Shown piece after piece: positions 12,101 to 23,300 of a stretch of DNA of 64,000 bases. The notes under the pieces were generated by a model. That model was not told the DNA's origin. It ran no database searches and saw only the letters and a program-made list of their open reading frames with translations. A program made the translations under genes and the position numbers. Numbering within the stretch: the stretch's first letter is position 1; every line of letters begins with the position of its first letter. The stretch comes from Selaginella tamariscina (lineage: Eukaryota > Streptophyta > Lycopodiopsida > Selaginellales > Selaginellaceae), in the NCBI GenBank assembly GCA_003024785.1, contig PUQB01000284.1, positions 62,001-126,000 of the forward strand, in the 5' to 3' direction.

Positions 12101-12925
12101 CAGTGGCGAGTTCATGCATGGTAGTGGTAAGAACTCTGGAGAGGAGAAGGAGGGAGCTGTGACTGAAAAAGAGGAAGGATCTTGGGGGATAGAACAGAGG
12201 CAGGGTAACAGAAAGAAGCAGGATTGGAAAAAACCTGTGTGGGTGTTGATGAGTGTACAGGATTGGAAATCTTACAGGAGTCCGTGGTTGCGCAAGAGTG
12301 GAAGAAGCCTGCGAATGTGCTGACAAGGAATCAACAGGAGGTGGATCAGGAGTGGGAGAGCCTGCGGATGTGCTGAGGAGCTGACATGAGGTGAATCCTG
12401 TCGAAGAGGAGTCTTCAACACTGGTACAGGAACAGGTACGGTCAATCCTGTAGCTTGTACTGCTCAGATACTAAGGATGTATCCTGCACGCAGGAAGGTA
12501 CAGGATTGATCCTAGCTTGGAGAGGAAAACGTGAGCGTCCTAGACCTCCAGTCGATCTGCGGATTTGCAACAACGAACCATGGCATGCCCAAAATGATGG
12601 GAGTCGACCGAGTCTTGATCAAGTTGAAGGAAATTGAACAATTGAATGTGCCATACCTGCAGGAGAGAGGTTCGGTAGCATGGGTAACCGCACCAGAAGC
12701 AATTAGACGCCCATCGGCCACCTCTACAGGAACTGCACGCTTCAACTTCACCACCGAAATGCCATGTTGAGTTGCAAACGTGTCATCCATGAAGCATGCA
12801 TTTGCACCAGTGTCTAACAAGGCAAACTCCATGAGCTCTCGATTATTAAGATGAATGTGTACAGGAAACTTAAGTGATGGGATGGTATGAGCAGCACCAA
12901 TGGAGCCTGCACCTACGTCCAACTT
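9146..12925 (-). pseudogene. pol: Chromovirus pol, unit 1 (broken)
   Basis: Nearly identical to unit 2 but with many single-base indels, so the frame changes repeatedly. Recognisable in order: protease LLDTGANACFMDD (12512-12922); a proline/serine-rich linker; RT with the YLDDILIF box (11400-11432); RNase H with DHKNLEYF (about 10760); integrase with VVDRFTKQAHFLPC (about 10010-10057) and [10 protein letters not shown] (about 10250). The segment equivalent to 15295-15345 of unit 2 is deleted, removing part of the integrase after the catalytic glutamate. The chromodomain area (9146-9340) is also frameshifted. Confidence 0.85.
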
Positions 12926-12929
12926 CGCG

Positions 12930-13908
12930 GCTCCTAGACGAAGTGGACATTGGAGTTTTCCGACTGAACTTCAGCTTCAACTTCACGCGTCTTGAAGTTC
13001 CTGGCTTTAATAGGACAATTGCCACCTTGTGTCCTGCTCCACCACAATACAAGCACAGGTTCTCACTGCGACGACGTTGCTTCTCAGCAGCGGAAAGAGA
13101 GCCACGCTTGGATTTCTCAACCTCCATAGGAACTACTCCAGAAGGTGGTGCAGGAACATGTACCACAGCTGCAGGATTGGTTTGCAGGAACTGCTGACGG
13201 GATCTTTCCTTGACGACGCTCGAACAAACGGTTGTCGCAACGAACAGCTTGTTGCATGATCTCCGCTAATGTTTGGGCATCCGGTAACGTAAGGAGAAGG
13301 TCCTTCACGTCGTCCCTCAACCCAAAACGGAAGTGTTCGATCAATGCAGTCTCGTCCCATGGAATGTTCGTGCAAAGTTGCTGAAATTCGGATGCATAGA
13401 CGGAAGCTGGTCGGGATCCTTGAGTGAGCTTCCGTAACTTCGTGCATGCAGAACGGTACTTATCAGGATCTCCAAAACAGGCTTCAAAGGCAGCCACGAA
13501 ACCTTCAAAGTCTTCCATCAATGGATCGTCACGCTCCAGCAAGGGGGCAACCCAAGCCCGTGGAGATCCACTTAGTAAGGATGCCAAAAGACCCACCTTT
13601 TGAGCATCAGTCGAGTAGCGCCGTGGTTGCATTCGGATCAAGAGCCGGATCTGATTCAGGAAACCTTGGAAATCGGCACGATTGCCACTGAACTTCTCTG
13701 GCATGCTAACCTTCGGCTCCGAAGAAAAGTTTGATGAAGAGGGAACCACCGATGCTTGGGAAAGAGCCTGCGCAGCAGCCTTGGAAGATGCATCAGCAGC
13801 TGCATGTGCCGCAGTGGTGGAACCTTGCAGGTCGGTGACCACTTGGCGCAAAGTGGCCAGCTCATGAAGTAACATTGGTGCTCGCGTTGAAAGCGCTAAA
13901 ATTCAAAC
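12930..13908 (-). pseudogene. gag: Chromovirus gag, unit 1 (broken)
   Basis: The capsid-like part is open from 13875 to about 13210 (PEKFSGNRADFQGFLNQI, and AWVAPLLERDDPLMEDFEGF further on). A one-base insertion near 13207 ('ttccttgacg' against 'ttcctgacg' in unit 2) throws the C-terminal part out of frame. The CCHC zinc knuckle (CLYCGGAGH) survives in another frame near 13030-13060. The N-terminal MADFE start of unit 3 is destroyed here. Confidence 0.88.
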
Positions 13909-13983
13909 ATGATCTAGGAAATAAAAGGAGGAAAATGAAGAAAAGAATCAAGAAAAAAGATAGCTGGAAAACAGAGAACTATG

Positions 13984-14000
13984 AAGCAGTTACTATCAAC
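13984..14000 (-). promoter_or_regulatory. Primer-binding site, unit 1
   Basis: Sense strand GTTGATAGTAACTGCTT, immediately adjacent to the 5' LTR end (GGCTTGACA). It does not match the usual plant initiator-Met tRNA site (TGGTATCAGAGC). It is instead complementary to the LTR's own predicted RNA start, over 17 nt against LTR 1 and 14 nt against LTR 2. Confidence 0.65.
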
Positions 14001-14650
14001 TGTCAAGCCACGATCCAGGAACCAGGAAGAGAACAGGATTCCAAGGACAGGAAGGCTTGACTCAGGAACAGGACCGAGAGCAGGACAGGAACTAGGAATA
14101 GGAACAGGACGGATCTAGGAGCAAGACAGGATCAGGATAGGATCCGGGAGCAAGACAGGAAAGCGCAGGACAAGATCCAGGAACAAGACAGGAACAGCAG
14201 GATCAGGACAGGACAGGGAGCAGGACAGGAACAGGAGCAGACAGGAAAGGACAGACAAGACAAGAACAAGACAAGACAATTGATCGTAGTAAGACTGGTG
14301 TTGATAGTAACTGATTGTACAACAATTAGGTCGGAGCTTTTATGCTCACAACTCCAAGAGCTAATCTAGGCATGATGCTAAAAGTGGTTGCATGCATGCA
14401 AAAGTGATTGCATGCATGCAGAGGCTAAGATGAGTCCACATGTCCCTTATCCTCTAGGCATATCCTGTGGCATATCCTGTAGGAATATCCTGTAGGAATA
14501 TCCTGCAACCGAATCCTGTGTCCGGAATCCTGGTAGGAATATCCTGTAGGAAAATCCTGCAACCCATATCCTGTATCCGGAATCCTGTAGGAAAGTCCTG
14601 CAACCCATGTCCTGTATCCGGAATCCTGTATTCTGTATCGGGTCGTGACA
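14001..14650 (-). repeat. LTR 2 (shared by units 1 and 2)
   Basis: 650 bp. It serves as 5' LTR of unit 1 and 3' LTR of unit 2, and is very similar to LTR 1, with small length differences in the CAGGA-rich part. TATA-like ATAAAAG at 14343-14337; self-primer segment 14300-14313. Confidence 0.92.
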
Positions 14651-14661
14651 GCACCTCCTCC

Positions 14662-14883
14662 CTAAAGACGAGTTCCACGAGTCTTGGGACCTGGTTTAGC
14701 AGGATAATGCCGATGGAAGGCAGCAACCTTGGAAGAAGCATGGAGTAAGTTGGATGCAGGTTCCCAAGTGCGATCAGTAGGCAGGTACCCTTTCCAATCC
14801 ACCAAGTATTGGAGTTGGTGACGATGAAGACGAGAGTCAAGGATGGCTGCGACTTCGTACTCAGGTTCAGTGTCAATGACCAC
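14662..14883 (-). pseudogene. Chromodomain of unit 2 integrase
   Basis: The translation contains EYEVAAILDSRLHRHQLQYL, then VDWKGY and WEPASNL. This is the chromodomain pattern (E-Y-V-E-x-I-L...W-K-G-Y...T-W-E-P...N-L) that chromoviruses carry at the integrase C-terminus to target chromatin. A one-base indel in the preceding poly-G/C run (about 14890) puts it out of frame with the integrase ORF. In unit 3 the linker 'SSPPPPVV' joins it in frame. Confidence 0.88.
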
Positions 14884-16931
14884 AGGAGGGGAGGAGAAGA
14901 AACACGACCGGGAAGAGAAGAAGGATGATACGGCTCCAACAAAGAGGTGTGAAACACAGGATGAAGTTTCACCGTGGATGGTAACTCGAGTCGGAAAGCT
15001 ACAGGATTTACCTCCGCCACGATCCTATAAGGGCCCAATCGTTGAAAATCCAACTTAGAAGAAGGCCTGTTGGTGCGAATGTGTCGACGAAGAAGCCACA
15101 CGAGATCACCAATCTTGTATGCAGGTGCCGGCTGACGGTGAGCATCAGCATGATGCTTGTATCGTTCCTGTGCCTGTTGAAGATGAACCTGGAGATCATC
15201 CTGTACCTGCCGAAGATGCTGAAGACGATCCTGTACTGCAGGAGCGGAAGAAGGAGAAGCGGGAGGAGCAAAGTCAAAACGTGGATGGTGGCCTGTAAGA
15301 GCAAAGAAAGGGTGTCCTGTAGATGCGTGGATGGAGTTGTTGTAGGCAAACTCCGCCATTGGAAGGAGGTCCAACCAGTTGTCCTGCTGGTAACTGATGA
15401 AGCAACGAAGATACTGTTCTAAGGTCTGAATTGTGCGTTCGGACTGCCCATCGGTTTGTGGGTGATATCCTGAAGAAAGATCCGCTTTGACCTGTAGACT
15501 CCGAAGAAGCTCTCGCCAAAACTTGGACATGAATTGTGGACCTCGATCGGAAACAATGCTCTCAGGAAGACCATGATGTCGGAACACCTCGCGGATCACC
15601 AACTCGGCAGTTGTCTGACCTGTAGCTGTCTTGTTGCAGGGTAGGAAATGAGCCTGCTTGGTGAAACGGTCAACCACCACAAGAACTGCATCAAATCCAC
15701 GAGAAGGAGGAAGATCTGTGAGGAAATCCATAGAAATGGATCTCCAAGGAGCAGACGGAACAGGAAGAGGACGAAGAAGACCAGAGGGTGCATGATGAGG
15801 CATCTTCGACCTGCTACAAGTGTCACAACTCCGTACAAACCTCTCCACAAAACCTCGCAACCCAGGCCACCAATAGTTGCGAGTCACCAACTCCACTGTC
15901 TTGGCCACACCAAAATGTCCTGTAGCCGGGGTATCATGACAATCCTGTACCACACGAGTCCTGGAAATACCAACAGGAACGTACAGGAGACCTTCCCGGT
16001 ACAGGAGTCCATCCTGTATGGTGAACAGGTTGTAGTCTGGACGGGAACTGGAGGAAGAGGAACTTGCAACGTCAGGATGAATGTGTGAGAACACATTCTT
16101 TGCCAAGTCGTCTGTAGCCAACTGCGAACGGATCCTGTAGGAGTGTTGAATTTGCTGGAGCCTGATGAACCTGCAGTGCCGCAAGCCGGAAACGATCAGG
16201 ACCCAACAACACTTGCCTTTGACAGTCAAATGCAGGATCGCCCGGGCTTGGTGCAAGGTAAGAGCGCCTAGACAATGCGTCCGCCTTGCCATTCCGAAAG
16301 CCGGGCCTGTAGACGATGACGAAGTCAAAACGTGATAGGAACTCTGCCCACCTAGCCTGTCGCCGACTGAGGACCCGAGCCGTTTGAAAGTACTCCAGGT
16401 TCTTGTGATCCGTAAGAACTTGTACAGGATGTGCAGCACCTTCCAGGAAATGCCGCCACTCCTCAAACGAATCCACAATGGCCTTGAGTTCCTTGTCATG
16501 AATCTCGTAGTTGATCTCCGCCGACAGGAACTTACGAGAGTGAAAGCTACAGGATGAAGCAACTTGTCCTCTCCAACTTGCGATAGCACGGATCCTACTG
16601 CAAAATCCGAGGCATCTGCTTCAATGAAGAAAGGATGAGAAGGGTCAGGATGTGCTAAAATCGGAGCTGTCGTGAAAACGTCCTTGAGTGTTGTGAACGC
16701 GTGTTCCGCCTTGTCGGACCAAGAGAAAAGTCCTGTGCGCTTGGTGAGTTCTGTGAGTGGAAGTACACGCTTGGAGAAGTCCTGTATGAACCGCCTGTAG
16801 AAGTTTGCAAAGCCAAGGAAACATTGTACATCTCGTACCGACTTGGGCCTCTCCCACTCCACGATGGTCTTCACCTTGTGCATGTCCATGGAAACGCCAG
16901 CAGGAGAGACGATGTAGCCCAAGAACTCCAC
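14884..16931 (-). pseudogene. pol: Chromovirus pol, unit 2: RT C-terminus, RNase H, integrase
   Basis: The longest open frame in the window, starting at 16931 ([19 protein letters not shown], in the RT thumb/connection). RNase H follows: [17 protein letters not shown] (first Asp), then VAF, then a short frameshifted patch. The integrase follows: zinc-binding H...H ([10 protein letters not shown]) with CDTCSRSK, then the DDE core (ISMDFLTDLPPS; ESIVSDRGPQF; HPQTDGQSERTIQTLEQYL). The RNase H middle (TDHKNLEYF, 16072-16476) lies in another frame, so indels flank it. It would integrate new DNA copies in the nucleus if intact, but it is not. Confidence 0.9.
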
Positions 16932-18157
16932 CGAATCCCTATCGAAAAAAACTTCTCCAACTTCGCGTACAGGCCATGCTCGCGAAGCCGCTCTAAAACT
17001 AGTCGTACATGCTTGTCATGTGCCGCCTGGTCCTTGGAGAAAATCAAGATGTCGTCGAGGTAGATCACCACAAACTGGTCCAAGAAGTCACGGAAAATGT
17101 CGTTCACCATGTGTTGGAACACAGCTGGGGCATTGGTAAGGCCGAAAGGCATTACCGTGTACTCAAAATGTCCATACCTTGTACGAAAGGCAGTCTTCCA
17201 CTCATCGCCGGGACGAATCCGTACAAGGTTGTAGGCTCCTCGTAAGTCGATCTTCGTGAACACCTTTGCTCCTCGCAGCCGATCGAGAAGTTCCGGGATC
17301 AATGGCAACGGGTACCGATTCCGAATGGTGACTTGATTCAAACCCCTGTAGTCCACAACCAAACGTAAACTCCCATCCTTCTTCTTGACAAAGAAGATAG
17401 GAGCTCCTGCAGGGGACTTTGAGTGACGAATGAAGCCGGATGCCAAGTTGTCCTCGATGTACTGACGAAGAACCTCCAACTCTGTGGGTGACAATGCATA
17501 AATCGGTCCGAATGGTGGAGTCTTTCCTTCCGCAAGATCAATAGGACAGTCGTAGGACCTGTGAACAGGAAGAACTGCAGCCTTGTGCTTGTCAAAAACG
17601 TCCTTAAAGTCGTGGTACTTGGATGGTAGGGAAGAAGGAGGAGAAGGAGAAGGAGAAGGAGAAAAAACAGGGGAGTCGGATACAGGAAAGGTAGAAGAGG
17701 ACGTAGGAGTTACTTGAAAGGCAAAAAGGTGGAAGGGAGCAGGATCAGTGGCGAGTTCATGCATGGTAGTGGTAAGAACTCGGAGAGGAGAAGGAGGGAG
17801 CTGTGACTGAAAAAGAGGAAGGATCTTGGGGGATGGAACAGAAGCAGGGTAACAGAAAGAAGCAGGATTGGAAAAAACCTGTGTGGGTGTTGATGAGTGT
17901 ACAGGATTGGAAGAATCCTGTACAGGAGTCCGTGGTTGCGCAAGAGTGGAAGAAGCCTGCGAATGTGCTGACGAATCAACAGGAGGTGGATCCTGTTGAG
18001 GAGGAACCTTCGACACTGATACAGGATTGGAAGAACCCTGTACAGGACACCGCAAACTTACAGGAGTGGAGAGCCTGCGATGTGCTGAGGAACTGATATG
18101 AGGTGAATCCTGTCGAGGAGGAGTCTTCAACACTGGTACAGGAACAGGCACGGTCAA
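16871..18157 (-). pseudogene. pol: Chromovirus RT with long Pro/Ser linker, unit 2
   Basis: Open for about 430 codons. The first 180 or so residues are a proline/serine/threonine-rich linker with repeated 'SSNPV', 'SSAHS' and 'PPQQDP' units. RT follows: [11 protein letters not shown] start, [42 protein letters not shown] and the catalytic YLDDILIFS. An indel near 16930 separates it from the downstream frame. Such a long linker between protease and RT is unusual. Confidence 0.9.
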
Positions 18158-18640
18158 TCCTGTAGCTTGTACTGCCTCAGATATAAGGATGTATCCTGCA
18201 CACAGGAAGGTACAGGATTGATCCTAGCTGTTGGAGAGGAAAACGTGAGCGTCCTAGACCTCCAGTCGATCTGCGGATTTGCAACAACGAACCATGGCAT
18301 GCCCAAAATGATGGGAGTCGACCGAGTCTTGATCAAGTTGAAGGAAATTGAACAGTTGAATGTGCCATACCTGCAGGAGAGAGGTTCGGTAGCATGGGTA
18401 ACTGCAGAAGCAATCAGACGCCCATCGGCCACCTCTACAGGAACTGCACGCTTCAACTTCACCACCGAAATGCCATGTTGAGTTGCAAACGTGTCATCCA
18501 TGAAGCATGCATTTGCACCAGTGTCTAACAAGGCAAACTCCATGAGCTCTCGATTATTAAGATGAATGTGTACAGGAAACTTAAGTGATGGGATGGTATG
18601 AGCAGCACCAATGGAGCCTGCACCTACGTCCAACTTCGCG
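18154..18640 (-). pseudogene. pol: Chromovirus aspartic protease, unit 2
   Basis: Contains the retropepsin active site in FALLDTGANACFMDD, then the flap-side ILGMPWF motif. It lies in a frame different from gag: gag ends at a TAG in 'HFV*' and the protease reading starts one base back, in the same arrangement in all three units. It overlaps the RT frame by four bases, so another shift is needed there. Confidence 0.85.
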
Positions 18641-18644
18641 GCTC

Positions 18645-19621
18645 CTAGACGAAGTGGACATTGGAGTTTTCCGACTGAACTTCAGCTTCAACTTCACGCG
18701 TCTTGAAGTTCCTGGCTTTAATAGGACAATCTGCCACCTTGTGTCCTGCTCCACCACAATACAAGCACAGGTTCTCACTGCGACGACGTTGCTTCTCAGC
18801 AGCGGAAAGAGAGCCACGCTTGGATTTCTCAACCTCCATAGGAACTACTCCAGAAGGTGGTGCAGGAACATGTACCACAGCTGCAGGATTGGTTTGCAGG
18901 AACTGCTGACGGGATCTTTCCTGACGACGCTCGAACAAACGGTTGTCGCAACGAACAGCTTGTTGCATGATCTCCGCTAATGTTTGGGCATCCGGTAACG
19001 TAAGGAGAAGGTCCTTCACGTCGTCCCTCAACCCAAAACGGAAGTGTTCGATCAATGCAGTCTCGTCCCATGGAATGTTCGTGCAAAGTTGCTGAAATTC
19101 GGATGCATAGACGGAAGCTGGTCGGGATCCTTGAGTGAGCTTCCGTAACTTCGTGCATGCAGAACGGTACTTATCAGGATCTCCAAAACAGGCTTCAAAG
19201 GCAGCCACGAAACCTTCAAAGTCTTCCATCAATGGATCGTCACGCTCCAGCAAGGGGGCAACCCAAGCCCGTGGAGATCCACTTAGTAAGGATGCCAAAA
19301 GACCCACCTTTTGAGCATCAGTCGAGTAGCGCCGTGGTTGCATACGGATCAAGAGCCGGATCTGATTCAGGAAACCTTGGAAATCGGCACGATTACCACT
19401 GAACTTCTCTGGCATGCTAACCTTCGGCTCCGAAGAAAAGTTTGATGAAGAGGGAACCACCGATGCCTGGGAGAGAGCCTGCGCAGCAGCCTTGGAGGAT
19501 GCATCAGCAGCTGCATGTGCCGCAGTGGTGGAACCTTGCAGGTCGGTGACCACTTGGCGCAAAGTGGCCAGCTCATGAAGTAACATTTGGTGCTCGCGTT
19601 GAAAGCCTCAAAATCAGCCAT
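18645..19621 (-). pseudogene. gag: Chromovirus gag, unit 2
   Basis: Main frame 19586-18645, 313 aa. It has an Ala-rich N-terminus (AAHAAADASSKAAAQALSQ), a capsid-like core (PEKFSGNRADFQGFLNQI, FGLRDDVKDLLLTLPDA), a basic stretch, and one CCHC knuckle (CLYCGGAGHKVADC) near residue 285. The upstream MADFE start at 19621 is one base out of frame. This is the best preserved gag of the array. It would form the particle that packages element RNA. Confidence 0.9.
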
Positions 19622-19696
19622 GATCTAGGAAAGAAAAAGGAGGAAAATGAAGGAAAAATCAAGAAAAAGGTAGCTGGAAAACGGAGAACTATGAAG

Positions 19697-19709
19697 GTTA
19701 CTATCAAAC
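19697..19709 (-). promoter_or_regulatory. Primer-binding site, unit 2
   Basis: Sense strand GTTTGATAGTAAC next to LTR 3. It matches the unit 1 site except for an extra T and loss of the distal bases, and is still complementary to GATAGTAAC in LTR 3 (19998-20011). Confidence 0.55.
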
Positions 19710-20374
19710 TGTCAAGCCACGATCCAGGAACCAGGAAGGAGAACAGGATTCCAAGGACATGAAGGCTTGACTCAGGAACAGGACCGAGAGCAGGACAGGA
19801 ACTAGGAAAGGAACAGGACGGATCTAGGAGCAAGACAGGATCAGGATAGGATCCGGGAGCAAGACAGGAAGCAGGACAGATCCAGGAACAAACGAGCAGG
19901 ACAGGATCCAGGAGCAGGATAGGAAACAGAAGAGGAGGAGCAGACAGGAAACAAGACAAGAACAAGACAAGACAAGATTGATCGTAGTAAGACTGGTGTT
20001 GATAGTAACTGATTGTACAACAATTAGGTCGGAGCTTTTATGCTCACAACTCCAAGAGCTAATCTAGGCATGAGCAAAAGTGGTTGCATGCATGCAAAAG
20101 TGATTGCATGCATGCAGAGGCTAAGATGAGTCCACATGTCCCTTATCCTCTAGGCATATCCTGTGGCATATCCTGTAGGAATATCCTGCAACCGAATCCT
20201 GTGTCCGGAATCCTGGTAGGAATATCCTGTAGGAAAATCCTGCAACCCATATCCTGTATCCGGAATCCTGTAGGAAAGTCCTGCAACCCATGTCCTGTAT
20301 CCGGAATCCTGTAGAAAAGTTCTGCAACCCATGTCCTGTATCCGGAAACCTGTATTCTGTATCGGGTCGTGACA
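19710..20374 (-). repeat. LTR 3 (shared by units 2 and 3)
   Basis: 665 bp, same termini as LTRs 1 and 2. It has one extra 'ggaatcctgtagaaaagttctgcaacc' module near 20305-20335 and a rearranged CAGGA-rich part. Confidence 0.92.
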
Positions 20375-20385
20375 GCACCTCCTCC

Positions 20386-23300
20386 CTAAAGACGAGTTCC
20401 ACGAGTCTTGGGACCTGGTTTAGCAGGATAATGCCGATGGAAGGCAGCAACCTTGGAAGAAGCATGGAGTAAGTTGGATGCAAGTTCCCAAGTGCGATCA
20501 GTAGGCAGGTACCCTTTCCAATCCACCAAGTATTGGAGTTGGTGACGATGAAGACGAGAGTCAAGGATGGTTGCAACTTCGTACTCAGGTTCAGTGTCAA
20601 TGACCACAGGAGGGGGAGGAGAAGAAACGCGACCTGGAAGAGAAGAAGGATGATACGGCTCCAACAAAGAGGTGTGAAACACGGGATGTGGATGGTAACT
20701 CGAGTCGGAAAGCTACAGGATTTACCTCTGCCACGATCCTATAAGGGCCCAATCGTTGAAAATCCAACTTAGAAGAAGGCCTGTTGGTGCGAATGTGTCG
20801 ACGAAGAAGCCACACGAGATCACTAATCTTGTATGCAGGTGCCGGCTGACGATGAGCATCAGCATGATTCTTGTACCGTTCCTGTGCCTGCTGAAGGTGA
20901 ACTTGGAGATCATCCTGTACATGTCGAAGATGCTGAAGACGATCCTGTACTACAGGAGCGGAAGAAGGAGAAGCGGGGGGAGTGAAGTCAAAACGTGGAT
21001 GGTGGCCTGTAAGAGCAAAGAAAGGTGTCTGGCCTGTAGATGCGTGAACGGAGTTGTTGTAGGCAAACTCCGCCATTGGAAGAAGGTCCAACCAGTTGTC
21101 CTGCTGGTAACTGATGAAGCAACGAAGATACTGTTCTAAGGTCTGAATTGTGCGTTCGGACTGCCCATCGGTTTGTGGGTGATATCATGAAGAAAGATCC
21201 GCTTTAACCTGTAGACTCCGAAGAAGCTCTCGCCAAAACTTGGACATGAATTGTGGACCTCGATCGGAAACAATGCTCTCAGGAAGACCATGATGTCGGA
21301 ACACCTCACGGATCACCAACTCGGCAGTTGTCTGACCTGTAGCTGTCTTGTTGCAGGGTAGGAAATGAGCCTGCTTGGTAAAACGGTCAACCACCACAAG
21401 AACAGCATCGAATCCACGAGAAGGAGGAAGATCTGTGAGGAAATCCATAGAAATGGATTTCCAAGGAGCAGAAGGAACCGGAAGAGGACGAAGAAGACCA
21501 GAGGGTGCATGATGAGGCATCTTCGACCTGCTACAAGTGTCACAACTCCGTACAAACCTCTCCACAAAACCTCGCAACCCAGGCCACCAATAGTTGCGAG
21601 TCACCAACTCAACTGTCTTGGCCACACCAAAATGTCCTGTAGCCGGGGTATCATGACAATCATGTACCACACGAGTCCTGCAAACACCAACAGGAACGTA
21701 CAGGAGACCTTCCCGGTACAGGAGTCCATCCTGTATGGTGAACAGGTTGTAGTCTGGACGGGAACTGGAGGAAGAGGAACTTGCAACGTCAGGATGAATG
21801 TGTGAGAACACATTCTTTGCCAAGTCGTCTGTAGCCAACTGCGAACGGACGTCCTGTAGGAGTGTTGAATTTGTTGGAGCCTGATGAACCTGCAGTGCCG
21901 CAAGCTGGAATCGATCAGGACCCAACAACACTTGCCTTTGACCGTCAAATGCAGGATCGCCCGGGCTTGGTGCAAGGTAAGAGCGCCTAGACAATGCGTC
22001 CGCCTTGCCATTTCGAAAACCGGGCCTGTAGACGATGACGAAGTTAAAACGTGATAGGAACTCCGCCCACCTAGCCTGTCGCCGACTGAGAACTCGAGCC
22101 GTTTGAAAGTACTCCAGGTTCTGTGATCCGTAAGAACTTGTACAGGATGTGCAGCACCTTCCAGGAAATGCCGCCACTCCTCAAAATCCACAATGGCCTT
22201 GAGTTCCTTGTCATGAATTTCGTAATTGATCTCCGCCGACAGGAACTTTCGAGAGTGAAAAGCTACAGGATGAAGCAACTTGTCCTCTCCAACTTGCGAT
22301 AGGACGGATCCTACTGCAAAATCTGAGGCATCTGCTTCAACGAAGAAAGGACGAGAAGGATCAGGATGTGCTAAAATCGGAGCTGTCGTGAAGGTGTCCT
22401 TGAGTGTTGTGAATGCATGTTCCCTTGTCGGACCAAGAGAAAACCTCTGTGCGCTTGGTGAGTTCCGTGAGTGGAAGTACACGCTTGGAGAAGTCCTGTA
22501 TGAATCGCCTGTAGAAGTTTGCAAAGCCAAGGAAACATTGTACATCTCGTACAGACTTGGGCCTCTCCCACTCCACGATGGTCTTCACCTTGTGCATGTC
22601 CATGGAAACGCCAGCAGGAGAGACGATGTAGCCCAAGAACTCCACAGAATCCCTATCGAAAAAACACTTCTCCAACTTCGCATACAGGCCATGCTCACGA
22701 AGCCGCTGTAAACCAACCGTACATGCTTGTCATGTGCCGCCTGGTCCTTGGAGAAAATCAAAATGTCGTCGAGGTAGATCACCACAAACTGGTCCAAGAA
22801 GTCACGAAAGATGTCGTTCACCATATGTTGGAACACGGCTGGGGCATTGGTAAGGCCGAAAGGCATCACCGTGTACTCAAAGTGTCCATACCTTGTACGA
22901 AAGGCAGTCTTCCACTCATCGCCGGGACGAATCTGTACAAGGTTGTAGGCCCCTCGTAAGTCGATCTTCGTGAACACCTTTGCTCCTCGCAGCCGATCGA
23001 GAAGTTCCGGGATCAATGGCAACGGGTACCAATTCCGAATGGTAGCTTGATTCAAACCCCTATAGTCCACAACCAAACGTAAGCTCCCATCCTTCTTCTT
23101 GACAAAGAAGATAGGCGCTCCTGCAGGGGACTTTGAGTGACGAATGAAGCCGGATGCCAAGTTGTCCTCAATGTACTGGCGAAGAACCTCCAACTCTGTG
23201 GGTGACAATGCGTAAATCGGTCCGAACGGTGGAGTCTTTCCTTCCGCAAGATCAATAGGACAGTCATAGGACCTGTGAACAGGAAGAACTGTAGCCTTGT

